From: Bacteroidota bacterium
GTDB taxonomy: Bacteria; Bacteroidota; Bacteroidia; Chitinophagales; Chitinophagaceae
Assembly: GCA_023433345.1 (NCBI GenBank)
Contig: JAEZDA010000084.1
Span: forward strand, 1-64,000
DNA length: 64,000 nt
Direction of reading: 5' to 3'
Shown here in pieces: positions 51,905 to 59,777 of this stretch. Position 1 is the stretch's first letter, and each line of letters begins with the position of its first letter. The translations under genes and the position numbers were made by a program. The notes below the pieces were generated by a model, which saw only the letters and a list, made by a program, of their open reading frames with translations, had not been told where the DNA came from and did not search any database.

Positions 51905-53707
51905 ATGAGCAGCGTAGTTTCCTTGCACGATTCACACCTACATTCCGGCCATGATGCCCATCATGAGCATCATCACCATGAAACATTTATCACAAAATAT
52001 GTTTTCAGCCAGGATCATAAAACCATCGCCAAGCAGTTCCTTATTACAGGTATAATCTGGGCGATCGTAGGTGCTTTGTTTTCCGTGATCTTCCGTTTGC
52101 AACTGGGTTTCCCGAATACTGCTTTCCCGATTCTTGAAGATCTCCTGGGCAGCTGGGCTCCGGGCGGAATTCTTTCGCCTGAATTTTACTACGCGCTGGT
52201 AACCATGCACGGAACCATTCTCGTGTTCTTCGTACTAACGGCAGGGCTTAGTGGTACTTTTGCCAACTTCCTTATTCCTTTACAAATAGGGGCAAGGGAT
52301 ATGGCATCACCGATGCTGAATATGCTTAGCTATTGGTTCTTCTTCGCTGCATCAATAGTAATGGGAGCATCGCTTTTCGTGCAAACTGGTCCCGCAAGTG
52401 GTGGGTGGACGATCTATCCTCCTCTTAGTGCGCTCGGGGACGCTTCTCCGGGAAGTAAGATCGGTATGGATCTTTGGTTGATATCAATGGCTCTTTTCAT
52501 TATTTCACAATTGCTTGGTGGTTTGAATTACATCACCACCATTTTGAATATGCGTACCAAAGGCATGAGCATGACGCGCCTGCCCTTAACCATTTGGGGA
52601 TTGTTCTTTACCGCTGTTCTCGGGGTATTGTCGTTCCCGGTATTGTTGTCTGGCGCTATTCTGCTGCTGTTCGACCGTAACCTTGGTACAAGCTTCTTCC
52701 TGAGCGACATCATTGTTGCCGGTAAGGTATTGCCCAATGAAGGTGGAAGCGCAATTTTGTTCCAGCACCTTTTTTGGTTCCTCGGTCACCCCGAAGTATA
52801 TATCGTAATTCTTCCCGCGATGGGAATGGCCTCCGAGATCATTTCGGTAAACAGCCGGAAACCGATCTTCGGCTATATGGCGATGGTATTTTCTTTCTTT
52901 GCGATCACCATTCTCGCCTTCATCGTATGGGCGCATCACATGTTCGTCACGGGTATGAATCCTTTCCTTGGGTCAATATTCGTACTGCTGACCCTTCTTA
53001 TCGCGGTGCCCTCGGCAATTAAGGTGTTCAACTGGCTTACCACCATCTGGCGCGGAAACATCCGCTTTTCACCTGCAATGTTATTCGCCCTGGGCTTTGT
53101 AAGCATGTTCATCAGCGGTGGCTTAACGGGGATATTTGTTGGAAATGCCGCATTGGACATACAGCTTCACGATACCTATTTCATCATTGCACACTTCCAT
53201 CTTGTAATGGGTGTGGCGGCATTCTTCGGAATGTTTGCAGGTATATATCATTGGTTCCCGAAAATGTATGGCAGATATATGAATAATACGCTTGCATACA
53301 TTCACTTCTGGATCACCCTCATCGGCGCATATCTTATTTTCTGGCCTATGCACTATACCGGGTTAGCGGGTATGCCTCGCCGTTACTATGATTATTCAAA
53401 CTGGGAATCATTCAAAATGTTTGAGGGCCTGAATCAATTCATAAGCATCGTGGTGATACTGGTTTTCCTTACCCAACTTCTTTTCGTTTTCAATTTCTTC
53501 TACAGCATCTGGAAGGGAAGGAAGGTGAGAGAATTGAATCCATGGGGTGCAAATACACTTGAGTGGACAACACCTATCCGACCAGGGCACGGAAACTGGG
53601 TGGGAGAAATTCCGGAAGTTCATCGCTGGCCCTATGATTACAGTAAAGATGGAAAGGACTTCATTACACAGGTTACTCCTGTTACTGAAGATGAGAGTAA
53701 GCATTAA
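51905..53707 (+). CDS. coxA: Cytochrome c oxidase subunit I
   Basis: This protein of 600 residues has twelve membrane helices and all heme-copper ligands: the heme a His in ALVTMHGTILVFFVLTA, the CuB His-Tyr pair in FWFLGHPEVYIVILPA, the double His in VWAHHMFVTG and the final heme His pair in HDTYFIIAHFHLVMGV. The Tyr in GHPEVY marks an A-type oxidase. The first 30 residues hold a His-rich stretch (HDAHHEHHHHETF) that may bind copper or a metal, or may be only a linker. coxB precedes it by 24 bases and ctaB follows. Confidence 0.97.
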   Translation: MSSVVSLHDSHLHSGHDAHHEHHHHETFITKYVFSQDHKTIAKQFLITGIIWAIVGALFSVIFRLQLGFPNTAFPILEDLLGSWAPGGILSPEFYYALVTMHGTILVFFVLTAGLSGTFANFLIPLQIGARDMASPMLNMLSYWFFFAASIVMGASLFVQTGPASGGWTIYPPLSALGDASPGSKIGMDLWLISMALFIISQLLGGLNYITTILNMRTKGMSMTRLPLTIWGLFFTAVLGVLSFPVLLSGAILLLFDRNLGTSFFLSDIIVAGKVLPNEGGSAILFQHLFWFLGHPEVYIVILPAMGMASEIISVNSRKPIFGYMAMVFSFFAITILAFIVWAHHMFVTGMNPFLGSIFVLLTLLIAVPSAIKVFNWLTTIWRGNIRFSPAMLFALGFVSMFISGGLTGIFVGNAALDIQLHDTYFIIAHFHLVMGVAAFFGMFAGIYHWFPKMYGRYMNNTLAYIHFWITLIGAYLIFWPMHYTGLAGMPRRYYDYSNWESFKMFEGLNQFISIVVILVFLTQLLFVFNFFYSIWKGRKVRELNPWGANTLEWTTPIRPGHGNWVGEIPEVHRWPYDYSKDGKDFITQVTPVTEDESKH

Positions 53708-53770
53708 TTAGTTCATTAAAATATAGTAACGATTTTCCTGCCGGGCAGGTCAGGAATTTCGGATACAGAG

Positions 53771-54694
53771 ATGGAGGAAAGGAACGATACCATAGCCAAT
53801 TCAAGATCATTTGCATTGGCGAGTAAAGCGAAAGATTATTTTCAACTGATCAAATTCACTTTAAGCTTCATGGTGGTGTTCAGTTCGGTGGTTTCTTTTC
53901 TTCTCGCACCGGGTATCACTTTTCACCTGCCTACAGTTCTTTTATTATTCATTGCAGGCATGTTTATTACAGGATCTGCCAATGCTATAAACCAGGTGCT
54001 CGAACGCGAGACGGATGCAATGATGCGACGTACTGCGGGGAGGCCGGTGGCAGCTAAGCGGATGACTGTTCAGGAAGGATACACCTTTGCCGGTGTTTGC
54101 GCAGCAGCAGGCGTGATGATGCTTTGGTATTTCTTCAACTTCACCAGCGCAGCATTAGGCCTCTTCAGTTTAATTCTGTACGGCTTCGTTTACACCTACC
54201 TGAAGAAAGTGAACAGCATTGCGGTTCTTATCGGCGCAATTCCGGGTGCGCTTCCCTGCCTGATCGGCTGGGTGGCAGCAACAAATGAATTTTCTCCCGG
54301 AGGTTGGGTGTTGTTCTTCATCCAGTTCCTTTGGCAGTTCCCACACTTTTGGGCAATTGCCTGGGTTGCACATGAAGATTATAGCAAGGCAGGGTTCAAG
54401 CTTCTTCCTAGCGATAAAGGTCCGACCAAATTCACGGCACTCCAGGCTGTTATTTACAGCATGATGATGATTCCGATAGGATTGTTGCCGCACCTGGAAT
54501 TGCCCGGGGTTGCAAACTTCCCGATGAGCGGCAGCATTAGTTTGTGGATCGTTCTCATCTGCAATTTGCTTATGGTGATGCTGAGTGTGAACCTGTATTT
54601 AAAAATGGATAAGAAGGCGGCGAGATTTGTAATGTTTGGCAGTTATATATACCTGATGGTTGTTTTTTTAAGCATGTATGCGAACAAGCTTTAG
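53771..54694 (+). CDS. ctaB: Protoheme IX farnesyltransferase (heme O synthase)
   Basis: This protein of 307 residues is a UbiA-type membrane prenyltransferase with the two Asp-rich motifs: NQVLERETDAMMRRTAGRP near residue 77-95 and a later DYSKAGFKLLPSDKG segment. Nine helices and EDYSKAGFKLLP text match CtaB/CyoE. It attaches a farnesyl group to heme B to make heme O, which the oxidase needs. It lies between coxA and the subunit III genes, with a small CCTGCCGGGCAGG palindrome upstream at 53737-53749. Confidence 0.95.
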   Translation: MEERNDTIANSRSFALASKAKDYFQLIKFTLSFMVVFSSVVSFLLAPGITFHLPTVLLLFIAGMFITGSANAINQVLERETDAMMRRTAGRPVAAKRMTVQEGYTFAGVCAAAGVMMLWYFFNFTSAALGLFSLILYGFVYTYLKKVNSIAVLIGAIPGALPCLIGWVAATNEFSPGGWVLFFIQFLWQFPHFWAIAWVAHEDYSKAGFKLLPSDKGPTKFTALQAVIYSMMMIPIGLLPHLELPGVANFPMSGSISLWIVLICNLLMVMLSVNLYLKMDKKAARFVMFGSYIYLMVVFLSMYANKL

Positions 54695-54721
54695 AACACT
54701 GAAAACTGATTTTTGAAAAGT

Positions 54722-55288
54722 ATGAATACTGTGGCGTTGGAACAGAGAAATAAAATTCACCCGCACAAGTTTACCTTGTGGATGGGTATTGGAAGTATAC
54801 TGATGATGTTCGCCGGTTTAACCAGTGCATTCATCGTTAAGAAAAACCAGGCGAACTGGATCACCTTTGAGATCCCGCCGATTTTTTGGTTTAGTTCTTT
54901 GGCAATTATTTTAAGCAGCATTACGGTAATCCTCGCCGGGCGCGCTTTTCGCGACAGGCAGATGAAACGTTACCGTCAGCTGTTAGTGATTACGGCATTG
55001 CTGGGTATCATCTTCGTGGTGATGCAAACAATAGGCTTCACGGACATGTGGAACCAGGGTTTAACTGTAAATGCAACAGTGTCAGTTTCCTTCCTTTACG
55101 TGATCGTGGGGCTTCACGCTCTGCACGTGGTTGGCGGGGTGGTCGCACTGTTAATAATGGTATTAAAAGCATTCAGCAGAAAGCAAAAAATATACAGTTC
55201 GGTGCCAATTCAACTCGCGGGCACTTACTGGCACTTTGTTGATCTGCTTTGGATCTACCTGTTGGTTTTCCTGGTGATGATCAGGTAA
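54722..55288 (+). CDS. Heme-copper oxidase subunit III, short form
   Basis: This protein of 188 residues has five membrane helices and the family text KFTLWMGIGSILMMFAGLTSA, SVSFLYVIVGLHALHVVGG and GTYWHFVDLLWIYLLVFLV. It is a shortened subunit III, with the first two helices of the classic form missing, and precedes a longer copy. In the Bacteroidota caa3-type clusters two such genes side by side are common. ATG 54722 is chosen over the in-frame TTG at 54713. Subunit III stabilises subunit I and helps proton uptake. Confidence 0.9.
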   Translation: MNTVALEQRNKIHPHKFTLWMGIGSILMMFAGLTSAFIVKKNQANWITFEIPPIFWFSSLAIILSSITVILAGRAFRDRQMKRYRQLLVITALLGIIFVVMQTIGFTDMWNQGLTVNATVSVSFLYVIVGLHALHVVGGVVALLIMVLKAFSRKQKIYSSVPIQLAGTYWHFVDLLWIYLLVFLVMIR

Positions 55289-55326
55289 TGCGACAGATTA
55301 TTTGAAAAACTTAGAACTCGATTAAT

Positions 55327-56064
55327 ATGGCAACAGGAACAATTCCTGCGGGAACAAAATGGTGGAGCGGGGGAAAAAGCCCCTACAATGCCAGCTATGG
55401 AAAGGTGATGATGTGGTACTTTCTGATGAGCGATGCCTTTACATTCGGCGCTTTTCTTATCAGCTACGGTACGGTACGGTTAAGTTCAAACTACTGGCCC
55501 GATCCTAACCATGTGTTCAATGCATTTCCATTTGCAGGTCATGCTAACCTTCCGCTTGCATTTGTGAGTTTGATGACCTTCATTCTCATCTTTAGCTCCG
55601 TGACAATGGTACTCGCAGTGCATGAGGGTCATAGAATGAACCGTAAAGGCGTGGAGAAATACATGATCCTCACCATCCTCGGTGGTATCGCCTTCCTTGC
55701 CTGCCAGGCATGGGAGTGGACGCATATGCTCACCGGTTCTATGGACGTATTGGTGAATGGAAAAATAGAGCAGTGGCCGACAACCGTGCTGAGAAACGCT
55801 TATGGGCCCATGGTTGAACATAACGGGCAAATGGTGGCCACTCCGGGGCCTGCACTGTTCGGAGGATTCTTCTTCGGCATCACGGGTTTCCACGGTTTCC
55901 ACGTGTTCAGTGGTGTGGTTATTAATATAATCATGTACATAAAGGTTCGCCTTGGCCATTTTGATCAACGCGGGCATTATGAAATGATCGAAAAAGCGGG
56001 CTTGTACTGGCACTTTGTAGACCTTGTATGGGTGTTCGTATTCCTTTGCTTCTACCTGATTTAA
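55327..56064 (+). CDS. coxC: Cytochrome c oxidase subunit III, long form
   Basis: This protein of 245 residues has a longer subunit III pattern: YGKVMMWYFLMSDAFTFGAFL, FILIFSSVTMVLAVHEGHRM, ILGGIAFLACQAWEWTHM, GGFFFGITGFHGFHVFSG and AGLYWHFVDLVWVFVFLCFYLI. The typical WEW and GFHGFHVF motifs are present. A soluble loop (about 133-170) holds poorly conserved text. It pairs with the short copy just upstream and with subunit IV just downstream. Confidence 0.93.
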   Translation: MATGTIPAGTKWWSGGKSPYNASYGKVMMWYFLMSDAFTFGAFLISYGTVRLSSNYWPDPNHVFNAFPFAGHANLPLAFVSLMTFILIFSSVTMVLAVHEGHRMNRKGVEKYMILTILGGIAFLACQAWEWTHMLTGSMDVLVNGKIEQWPTTVLRNAYGPMVEHNGQMVATPGPALFGGFFFGITGFHGFHVFSGVVINIIMYIKVRLGHFDQRGHYEMIEKAGLYWHFVDLVWVFVFLCFYLI

Positions 56065-56088
56065 TAAAAGAAACAACTAAAAAATATT

Positions 56089-56526
56089 ATGAGTCAGCAT
56101 CATTCAGTATCACCTTCTCCCGAAATCGCTTTCCCGGTTGAACACCACGGCAGCACCAAACGGATATGGAAAACCTTTTGGATCCTTTCCGTGATCACTA
56201 TTGTGGAATTGGGTATCGGCCTTGCTATCTATAACATTCACAAAGGCCCTAACCCAAGCGAAATGCTGGTGATGTTCTTTAAAGGGGCAGTGTGCATCCT
56301 TACTCTTGCGAAAGCTTATTACATCGTTGCTGTATTCATGCACCTTGGCGATGAGATAAGGAATTTTATTATGTCTGTTGTAGTTCCTTTGATGTTATTC
56401 ATCTGGTTTATCATAGCATTTCTTATGGATGGAAACTCTTTTCGGGTGTTGAAAAATACCAATGCATACACTATCGAAAAAACTACAACTGCTCCCGCAG
56501 CGATCGAAAAGGGAAAGAAAGATTAG
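56089..56526 (+). CDS. Cytochrome c oxidase subunit IV family protein
   Basis: This protein of 145 residues has three membrane helices (IWKTFWILSVITIVELGIGLAI read as about 23-44, VMFFKGAVCILTLAKAYYIV and SVVVPLMLFIWFIIAFLM). The motif LAKAYYIVAVFMHLGDE is the mark of the prokaryotic COX4 (CyoD-like) family. It is a small structural subunit with no cofactor. The short Lys-rich tail ends the protein. It is the last oxidase structural gene; a hairpin and a new promoter separate it from sco. Confidence 0.9.
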   Translation: MSQHHSVSPSPEIAFPVEHHGSTKRIWKTFWILSVITIVELGIGLAIYNIHKGPNPSEMLVMFFKGAVCILTLAKAYYIVAVFMHLGDEIRNFIMSVVVPLMLFIWFIIAFLMDGNSFRVLKNTNAYTIEKTTTAPAAIEKGKKD

Positions 56527-56560
56527 TAATAGTTTCCATAACCTTCATAACATAACATTA

Positions 56561-56598
56561 AAGCCATCATTCATGAAAATGGACGATGGTTTTTTATT
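56561..56598 (+). terminator. Weak terminator between subunit IV and sco genes
   Basis: CCATC and GATGG pair around an inner CAT/ATG stem with a GAAA loop, then six T that run into the sco promoter. It may only partly stop transcription. Confidence 0.45.
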
Positions 56599-56602
56599 TT
56601 TG
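56595..56602 (+). promoter_or_regulatory. -7 box (TATTTTTG) of sco
   Basis: An exact TAnnTTTG match 7 bases before the ATG at 56610. Predicted leaderless start. Confidence 0.5.
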
Positions 56603-56609
56603 CAGCCTT

Positions 56610-57386
56610 ATGAGAAAGTCTGTTGTACCTGCATTATTCGTTGCGCTTTTAATTCCACTGATAAGTTATTTCCTGATCAGGCATTACGGCAAGAATGCCG
56701 CGAATCTTCCAGGACGATATTTTTATGACAGCGTGGTTGTGAAAAGCAACGGCAATAATGATACGATCTGGCACAAGGTAAAAGACATGAGCTTTACTAA
56801 CCAGATGGGAAAGCAGGTGAAACTATCCGATGCAAGAGGCAAGGTGATCGTGATGAATTTTGTATTCACCAGATGCCCGATCGTTTGCCCGGGCCTTACG
56901 AAGAGCATGAAGAAACTTCAGGACAGTTACATTAAAAATCCGGGCATTGTACAATTTATTTCCGTAACGGTAGACCCTGAGCATGACAGTGTTCCAAACC
57001 TGCGCAAATTTGCTGACCGGTTCAATGTGAACCATGACAGTTGGTGGTTCGTTACCGGTGAAAAATCCGCCATCTATGATTTTGCATTGGGAGAAATGAA
57101 AGCGAATATTGCCGACCCCGGTATTGATACAGCCTTCATTCATACAGAGGATTTTTTCCTTCTGGACACTAACAGGGTGGTAAGAGGATGGTATAGCGGG
57201 TTCGATACGATGGAGCTCGCAAAACTTGCGCACGACATTCCGGCACTAAGGCTGGAGAAAGATAAAAGTAAATCGTCACTAACGCGGATTTTGGCTCCAG
57301 CTCTGCCCGCAGTGCTAACAGGCGTAGGTGTTTTGTTTTTTGTGTTTGTTTTGTTCACCAGGAAAAAAGAAAAAAGAAATGCATGA
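56610..57386 (+). CDS. sco: SCO family copper chaperone
   Basis: This protein of 258 residues has an N-terminal membrane helix (about 4-20) and a thioredoxin-like domain with the copper site RCPIVCPG (CxxxC) and the distant His in FIHTEDFF. A second helix at the C-terminus (about 226-250) is not usual for Sco1 itself. Sco delivers copper to the CuA site of subunit II. The frame is open from 56586, but ATG 56610 follows the promoter box and gives the signal helix. Its end overlaps the DUF420 gene by 8 bases. Confidence 0.92.
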   Translation: MRKSVVPALFVALLIPLISYFLIRHYGKNAANLPGRYFYDSVVVKSNGNNDTIWHKVKDMSFTNQMGKQVKLSDARGKVIVMNFVFTRCPIVCPGLTKSMKKLQDSYIKNPGIVQFISVTVDPEHDSVPNLRKFADRFNVNHDSWWFVTGEKSAIYDFALGEMKANIADPGIDTAFIHTEDFFLLDTNRVVRGWYSGFDTMELAKLAHDIPALRLEKDKSKSSLTRILAPALPAVLTGVGVLFFVFVLFTRKKEKRNA

Positions 57387-57930
57387 ATTACCGGCACAAC
57401 AATTAGAGAAGAATGACAGGCGCGCCCGCATCCTGATAGGGATCGTGTCTCTTATCGTTTTTTTTGCTGTCCTTTTACTGGGAAGATATTCCATCAGCGT
57501 AGATCTTCCTTTCAATGAACACATCTTTGCATTTATCAACGCTTCGATTAATTCCTGCGTCACCTTGTTGCTGATCCTTGCGCTGCTTGCGGTGAAGCAA
57601 AGGAAATATATCCTTCACAGGAACCTCATGATTGCCGCAATGATTCTCTCAGTGCTTTTCCTGTTGAGTTATATCGCTCATCATTTGTTCACCGACCCAA
57701 CATCGTATCCACCGGAAAAAACCACGGCCCGAACGATATATTACATCCTCCTTGCCACGCACATTCCGTTGGCCGGGTTGATATTGCCAATGATATTGTT
57801 TACGGCCTATCGGGCACTAACGGCCGAGTATACACGACATAAAAAACTTGCGCGTATTACGTGGCCTGTGTGGTTTTATGTGGCCGTATCGGGTGTGGCT
57901 ATTTATTGGATGATAGAACCGTATTATTAG
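57379..57930 (+). CDS. DUF420 membrane protein
   Basis: This protein of 183 residues has five membrane helices (about 19-38, 53-74, 88-107, 124-145, 158-178). The sequence matches DUF420: FAFINASINSCVTLLLILALLAV in parts, RKYILHRNLMIAAMILSVLFLLSYIAHH and ILLATHIPLAGLILPMILFT. His residues in RN-LM and SYIAHH could bind heme or copper, but the family has no proven job; it often lies next to sco and cox genes. It overlaps sco by 8 bases. Its TAG stop is the first three bases of a heptanucleotide array. Confidence 0.85.
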   Translation: MHELPAQQLEKNDRRARILIGIVSLIVFFAVLLLGRYSISVDLPFNEHIFAFINASINSCVTLLLILALLAVKQRKYILHRNLMIAAMILSVLFLLSYIAHHLFTDPTSYPPEKTTARTIYYILLATHIPLAGLILPMILFTAYRALTAEYTRHKKLARITWPVWFYVAVSGVAIYWMIEPYY

Positions 57931-58004
57931 TCGGTAGTCGGTAGTCTGTAGTCGGTAGTCTGTAGTCTGTAGTCGATAGTCTGTAGTCTGTAGTCGGTAG
58001 TCGG
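57928..58004 (+). repeat. Heptanucleotide array TAGTCGG/TAGTCTG, 11 units
   Basis: Eleven 7-bp units follow one another without a break, with variation only at the last two positions (GG, TG or GA). The first unit holds the TAG stop of the DUF420 gene. Confidence 0.95.
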
Positions 58005-58011
58005 TAAATCC

Positions 58012-58066
58012 AATCGTAAATCGTAAATCGTACATCGTAAATCGTACATCGTACATCGTAAATCGG
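58012..58066 (+). repeat. Heptanucleotide array AATCGTA/CATCGTA, 7 units
   Basis: Seven full 7-bp units and a partial eighth, varying at the first base only. The array ends 1 base before the stop of the MGMT-like gene, so the two arrays fill the whole space between convergent genes. Confidence 0.95.
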
Positions 58067-58067
58067 T

Positions 58068-58439
58068 TCATTCCAGCTCCTTTGCAGGATCCCAGAAGAT
58101 CTCTTTAAAATTCACTACTGCATTATCCTTCACCATCACCCCTTCTTTTTTTAATAGCTCTTCCATTTGTGTCGGAGATGCAAAAAGAAGTTTACCTGTG
58201 AGATAACCGTTTCTGTTAACAACCCTTTGCGCAGGAACTTTTGGCTTGCAATTGTGTGAAGCACTCATCGCCCAGCCCACCATTCGCGATGAAGAAGCCG
58301 AGCCCAAGTAGGATGCGATGGCACCATAGGAAGTGACTCTTCCTTTCGGAATTTGACGCGCAACATCATATACATCCTGGAAAAAATTTCGCGTGTCAGG
58401 CTTATAGGATGGGAGTGATTTATTTTCCTTTTTCTTCAT
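58068..58439 (-). CDS. MGMT family protein without the methyl-acceptor cysteine (alkyltransferase-like)
   Basis: This protein of 123 residues is the DNA-binding half of O6-methylguanine methyltransferase: DVYDVARQIPKGRVTSYGAIASYLG and SSRMVGWAMSASHN. The active site normally PCHR reads PAQR (VPAQRVVNRNG), so Cys is replaced and no alkyl transfer can happen. Proteins like this (ATL type) bind alkylated bases and pass them to excision repair in other organisms. ATG 58439 is chosen because it removes an unlikely longer N-terminus; it overlaps the DUF5522 gene by 20 bases. The array at 58012-58066 lies just beyond its stop. Confidence 0.85.
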   Translation of the reverse strand: MKKKENKSLPSYKPDTRNFFQDVYDVARQIPKGRVTSYGAIASYLGSASSSRMVGWAMSASHNCKPKVPAQRVVNRNGYLTGKLLFASPTQMEELLKKEGVMVKDNAVVNFKEIFWDPAKELE

Positions 58440-58626
58440 TTCGCTGCTTCCGTTTTTCCAGCAGTTGCTGACGCCTGGGAGGCGGAACGTTCTTATAATC
58501 ATACGGACAATTCAAACATCCGTTTCCACAACAATAGCCACGGCTCAATAAGTAAGAAGCACTCAATGCAACAAAGCCGTTTTCATTCGACCAGGGTTCA
58601 TCACCCTCATCCATTTTCTTTTTCAT
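58420..58626 (-). CDS. DUF5522 cysteine-rich small protein
   Basis: This protein of 68 residues has a Cys cluster GYCCGNGCLNCPYDYKN (four Cys about 32-41) and a basic, helical tail. This is the DUF5522 pattern in Bacteroidota. The cysteines likely bind zinc or an iron-sulfur cluster. It overlaps trmB by 20 bases at its start and the MGMT-like gene by 20 bases at its end, so all three form one overlapping unit. A second possible start is Met5 (58614). Confidence 0.8.
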   Translation of the reverse strand: MKKKMDEGDEPWSNENGFVALSASYLLSRGYCCGNGCLNCPYDYKNVPPPRRQQLLEKRKQRNEEKGK

Positions 58627-59308
58627 GAATGAATCGTTTTAGTGCTTCATCATTTTCTTCAATCGCGGGAGGAAGTGAAAATTTTATGTAATGAATTTTG
58701 TTGCTCCGGGCAATATCCATTTTCTCATAATGCGTTGTTATTGCAAGTTCATCCGAAATTTCTGTATCAGCATAAACGTCTTCAATGGATTCGGAAAGTG
58801 TGCAACCACACAGTCTGATCACCTCAAGCGTAAATCTGAACAGAACAGGTGAGTCAGTTTTAAGATGAATTTGGCCTCCGGGTTTTAATATCTGGTTGTA
58901 AAGTTGAAGAAAACGGGGATGGGTCAACCGCTTTTTCGCTTTCGATTTTCTAAGTTGCGGGTCGGGAAAGGTGATCCATATTTCAGAAACCTCCTTTTCA
59001 GCGAAATAATCAGGAAGCATTTCTATTTGTGTGCGAAGAAAAGCTGCGTTTTGATATCCCTCCTCAAGTGCTGTTTTTGCACCGATATACATCCTGTTCC
59101 CTTTCACATCCACACCAATGAAGTTCTTTTCAGGCTGCAACCTGGCTAATCCCACTGTATACTCGCCACGCCCGCAGGCCAACTCCAGTACAACGGGGTT
59201 AGAATTCTTGAAGAACGATCCCCATTGGCCTTTCATTGACGGCGGGTATTCCAGTACGTTGGGAAAGGTTTTGATCTGGGCAAAACGGTACAATTTTTTC
59301 TGTGCCAT
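58607..59308 (-). CDS. trmB: tRNA (guanine-46-N7)-methyltransferase
   Basis: This protein of 233 residues is a SAM-dependent methyltransferase with the binding loop ELACGRGEYTVGLA and the TrmB text NFIGVDVKGNRMYIGAK, WITFPDPQLRKSKAKKRLTHPRFL and FKTDS-like LKTDSPVLFRF. It makes m7G46 in the variable loop of tRNA. ATG 59308 is preferred over 59350: it opens MAQKKLYRFAQIKTFPNVL, a good family start, and a CACCTTTG box lies 10 bases before it. It leads a minus-strand operon with DUF5522 and the MGMT-like gene. Confidence 0.95.
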   Translation of the reverse strand: MAQKKLYRFAQIKTFPNVLEYPPSMKGQWGSFFKNSNPVVLELACGRGEYTVGLARLQPEKNFIGVDVKGNRMYIGAKTALEEGYQNAAFLRTQIEMLPDYFAEKEVSEIWITFPDPQLRKSKAKKRLTHPRFLQLYNQILKPGGQIHLKTDSPVLFRFTLEVIRLCGCTLSESIEDVYADTEISDELAITTHYEKMDIARSNKIHYIKFSLPPAIEENDEALKRFIHEKENG

Positions 59309-59432
59309 AATACGGGTGCAAAGGTGGGCTTTTTTGGGAAGTTGCTCCACACTATAATTATGATTTCACCAAAAAAACAGCCTTTGTATTTGAAATGATG
59401 CATAATTTTCATAATTTGTATCGAAGAAGTAT

Positions 59433-59750
59433 ATGAGCAACGGTGATGTAATAAAAAAGTTCATTGGAGATTTTAATTTGATGCAGCCTGACGGGGTGGT
59501 AGGTTTCGCAGCAAAAATTAAGTTCCATATCAACGGTCATACAAAGACCCGTTACACTGAGGTACAAATACTTGTAGGAGATAAATTGAATACTATTTAT
59601 CTCATCAGCCCCGACCTTCCCTTTGAAGACCTTCCAGACACCTTTATGGCTAAGGCATCAACTTATAAGTACACACCTAAAGATCATCTTGCAGTTATTT
59701 CCCGCGACGAGCCTGAGAATTTCGTTGAGATTTATCCTGTGATCGTGTAA
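59433..59750 (+). CDS. Small protein of unknown function
   Basis: This protein of 105 residues has no signal peptide and no membrane helix. The beta-rich text VVGFAAKIKFHINGHTKTRYTEVQILVGD (in parts), then an LPDTFMAKASTYKYTPKDHLAV segment and a final VEIYPVIV strand suggest a small single domain. No family is recognised. It lies between trmB, which diverges, and the DUF983 gene, which starts 27 bases after it. The length and clear start favour a real gene. Confidence 0.6.
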   Translation: MSNGDVIKKFIGDFNLMQPDGVVGFAAKIKFHINGHTKTRYTEVQILVGDKLNTIYLISPDLPFEDLPDTFMAKASTYKYTPKDHLAVISRDEPENFVEIYPVIV

Positions 59751-59765
59751 CCAGTCACGATTTCG

Positions 59766-59773
59766 TAACTTTG
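59766..59773 (+). promoter_or_regulatory. -7 box (TAACTTTG) before the DUF983 gene
   Basis: An exact TAnnTTTG match only 4 bases before the ATG at 59778, so a transcript from it would start at or inside the start codon. Confidence 0.4.
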
Positions 59774-59777
59774 CTCA

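Noticed and set aside
53737..53749. CCTGCCGGGCAGG palindrome before ctaB
   Set aside because: A 13-base palindrome without T-run or repeats nearby; it could be a chance or a small dispersed element and gives no clear function.
57817..58071. 84-residue minus-strand frame with TDYRLQ repeats
   Set aside because: It is only the translation of the heptanucleotide arrays plus antisense to the DUF420 gene.
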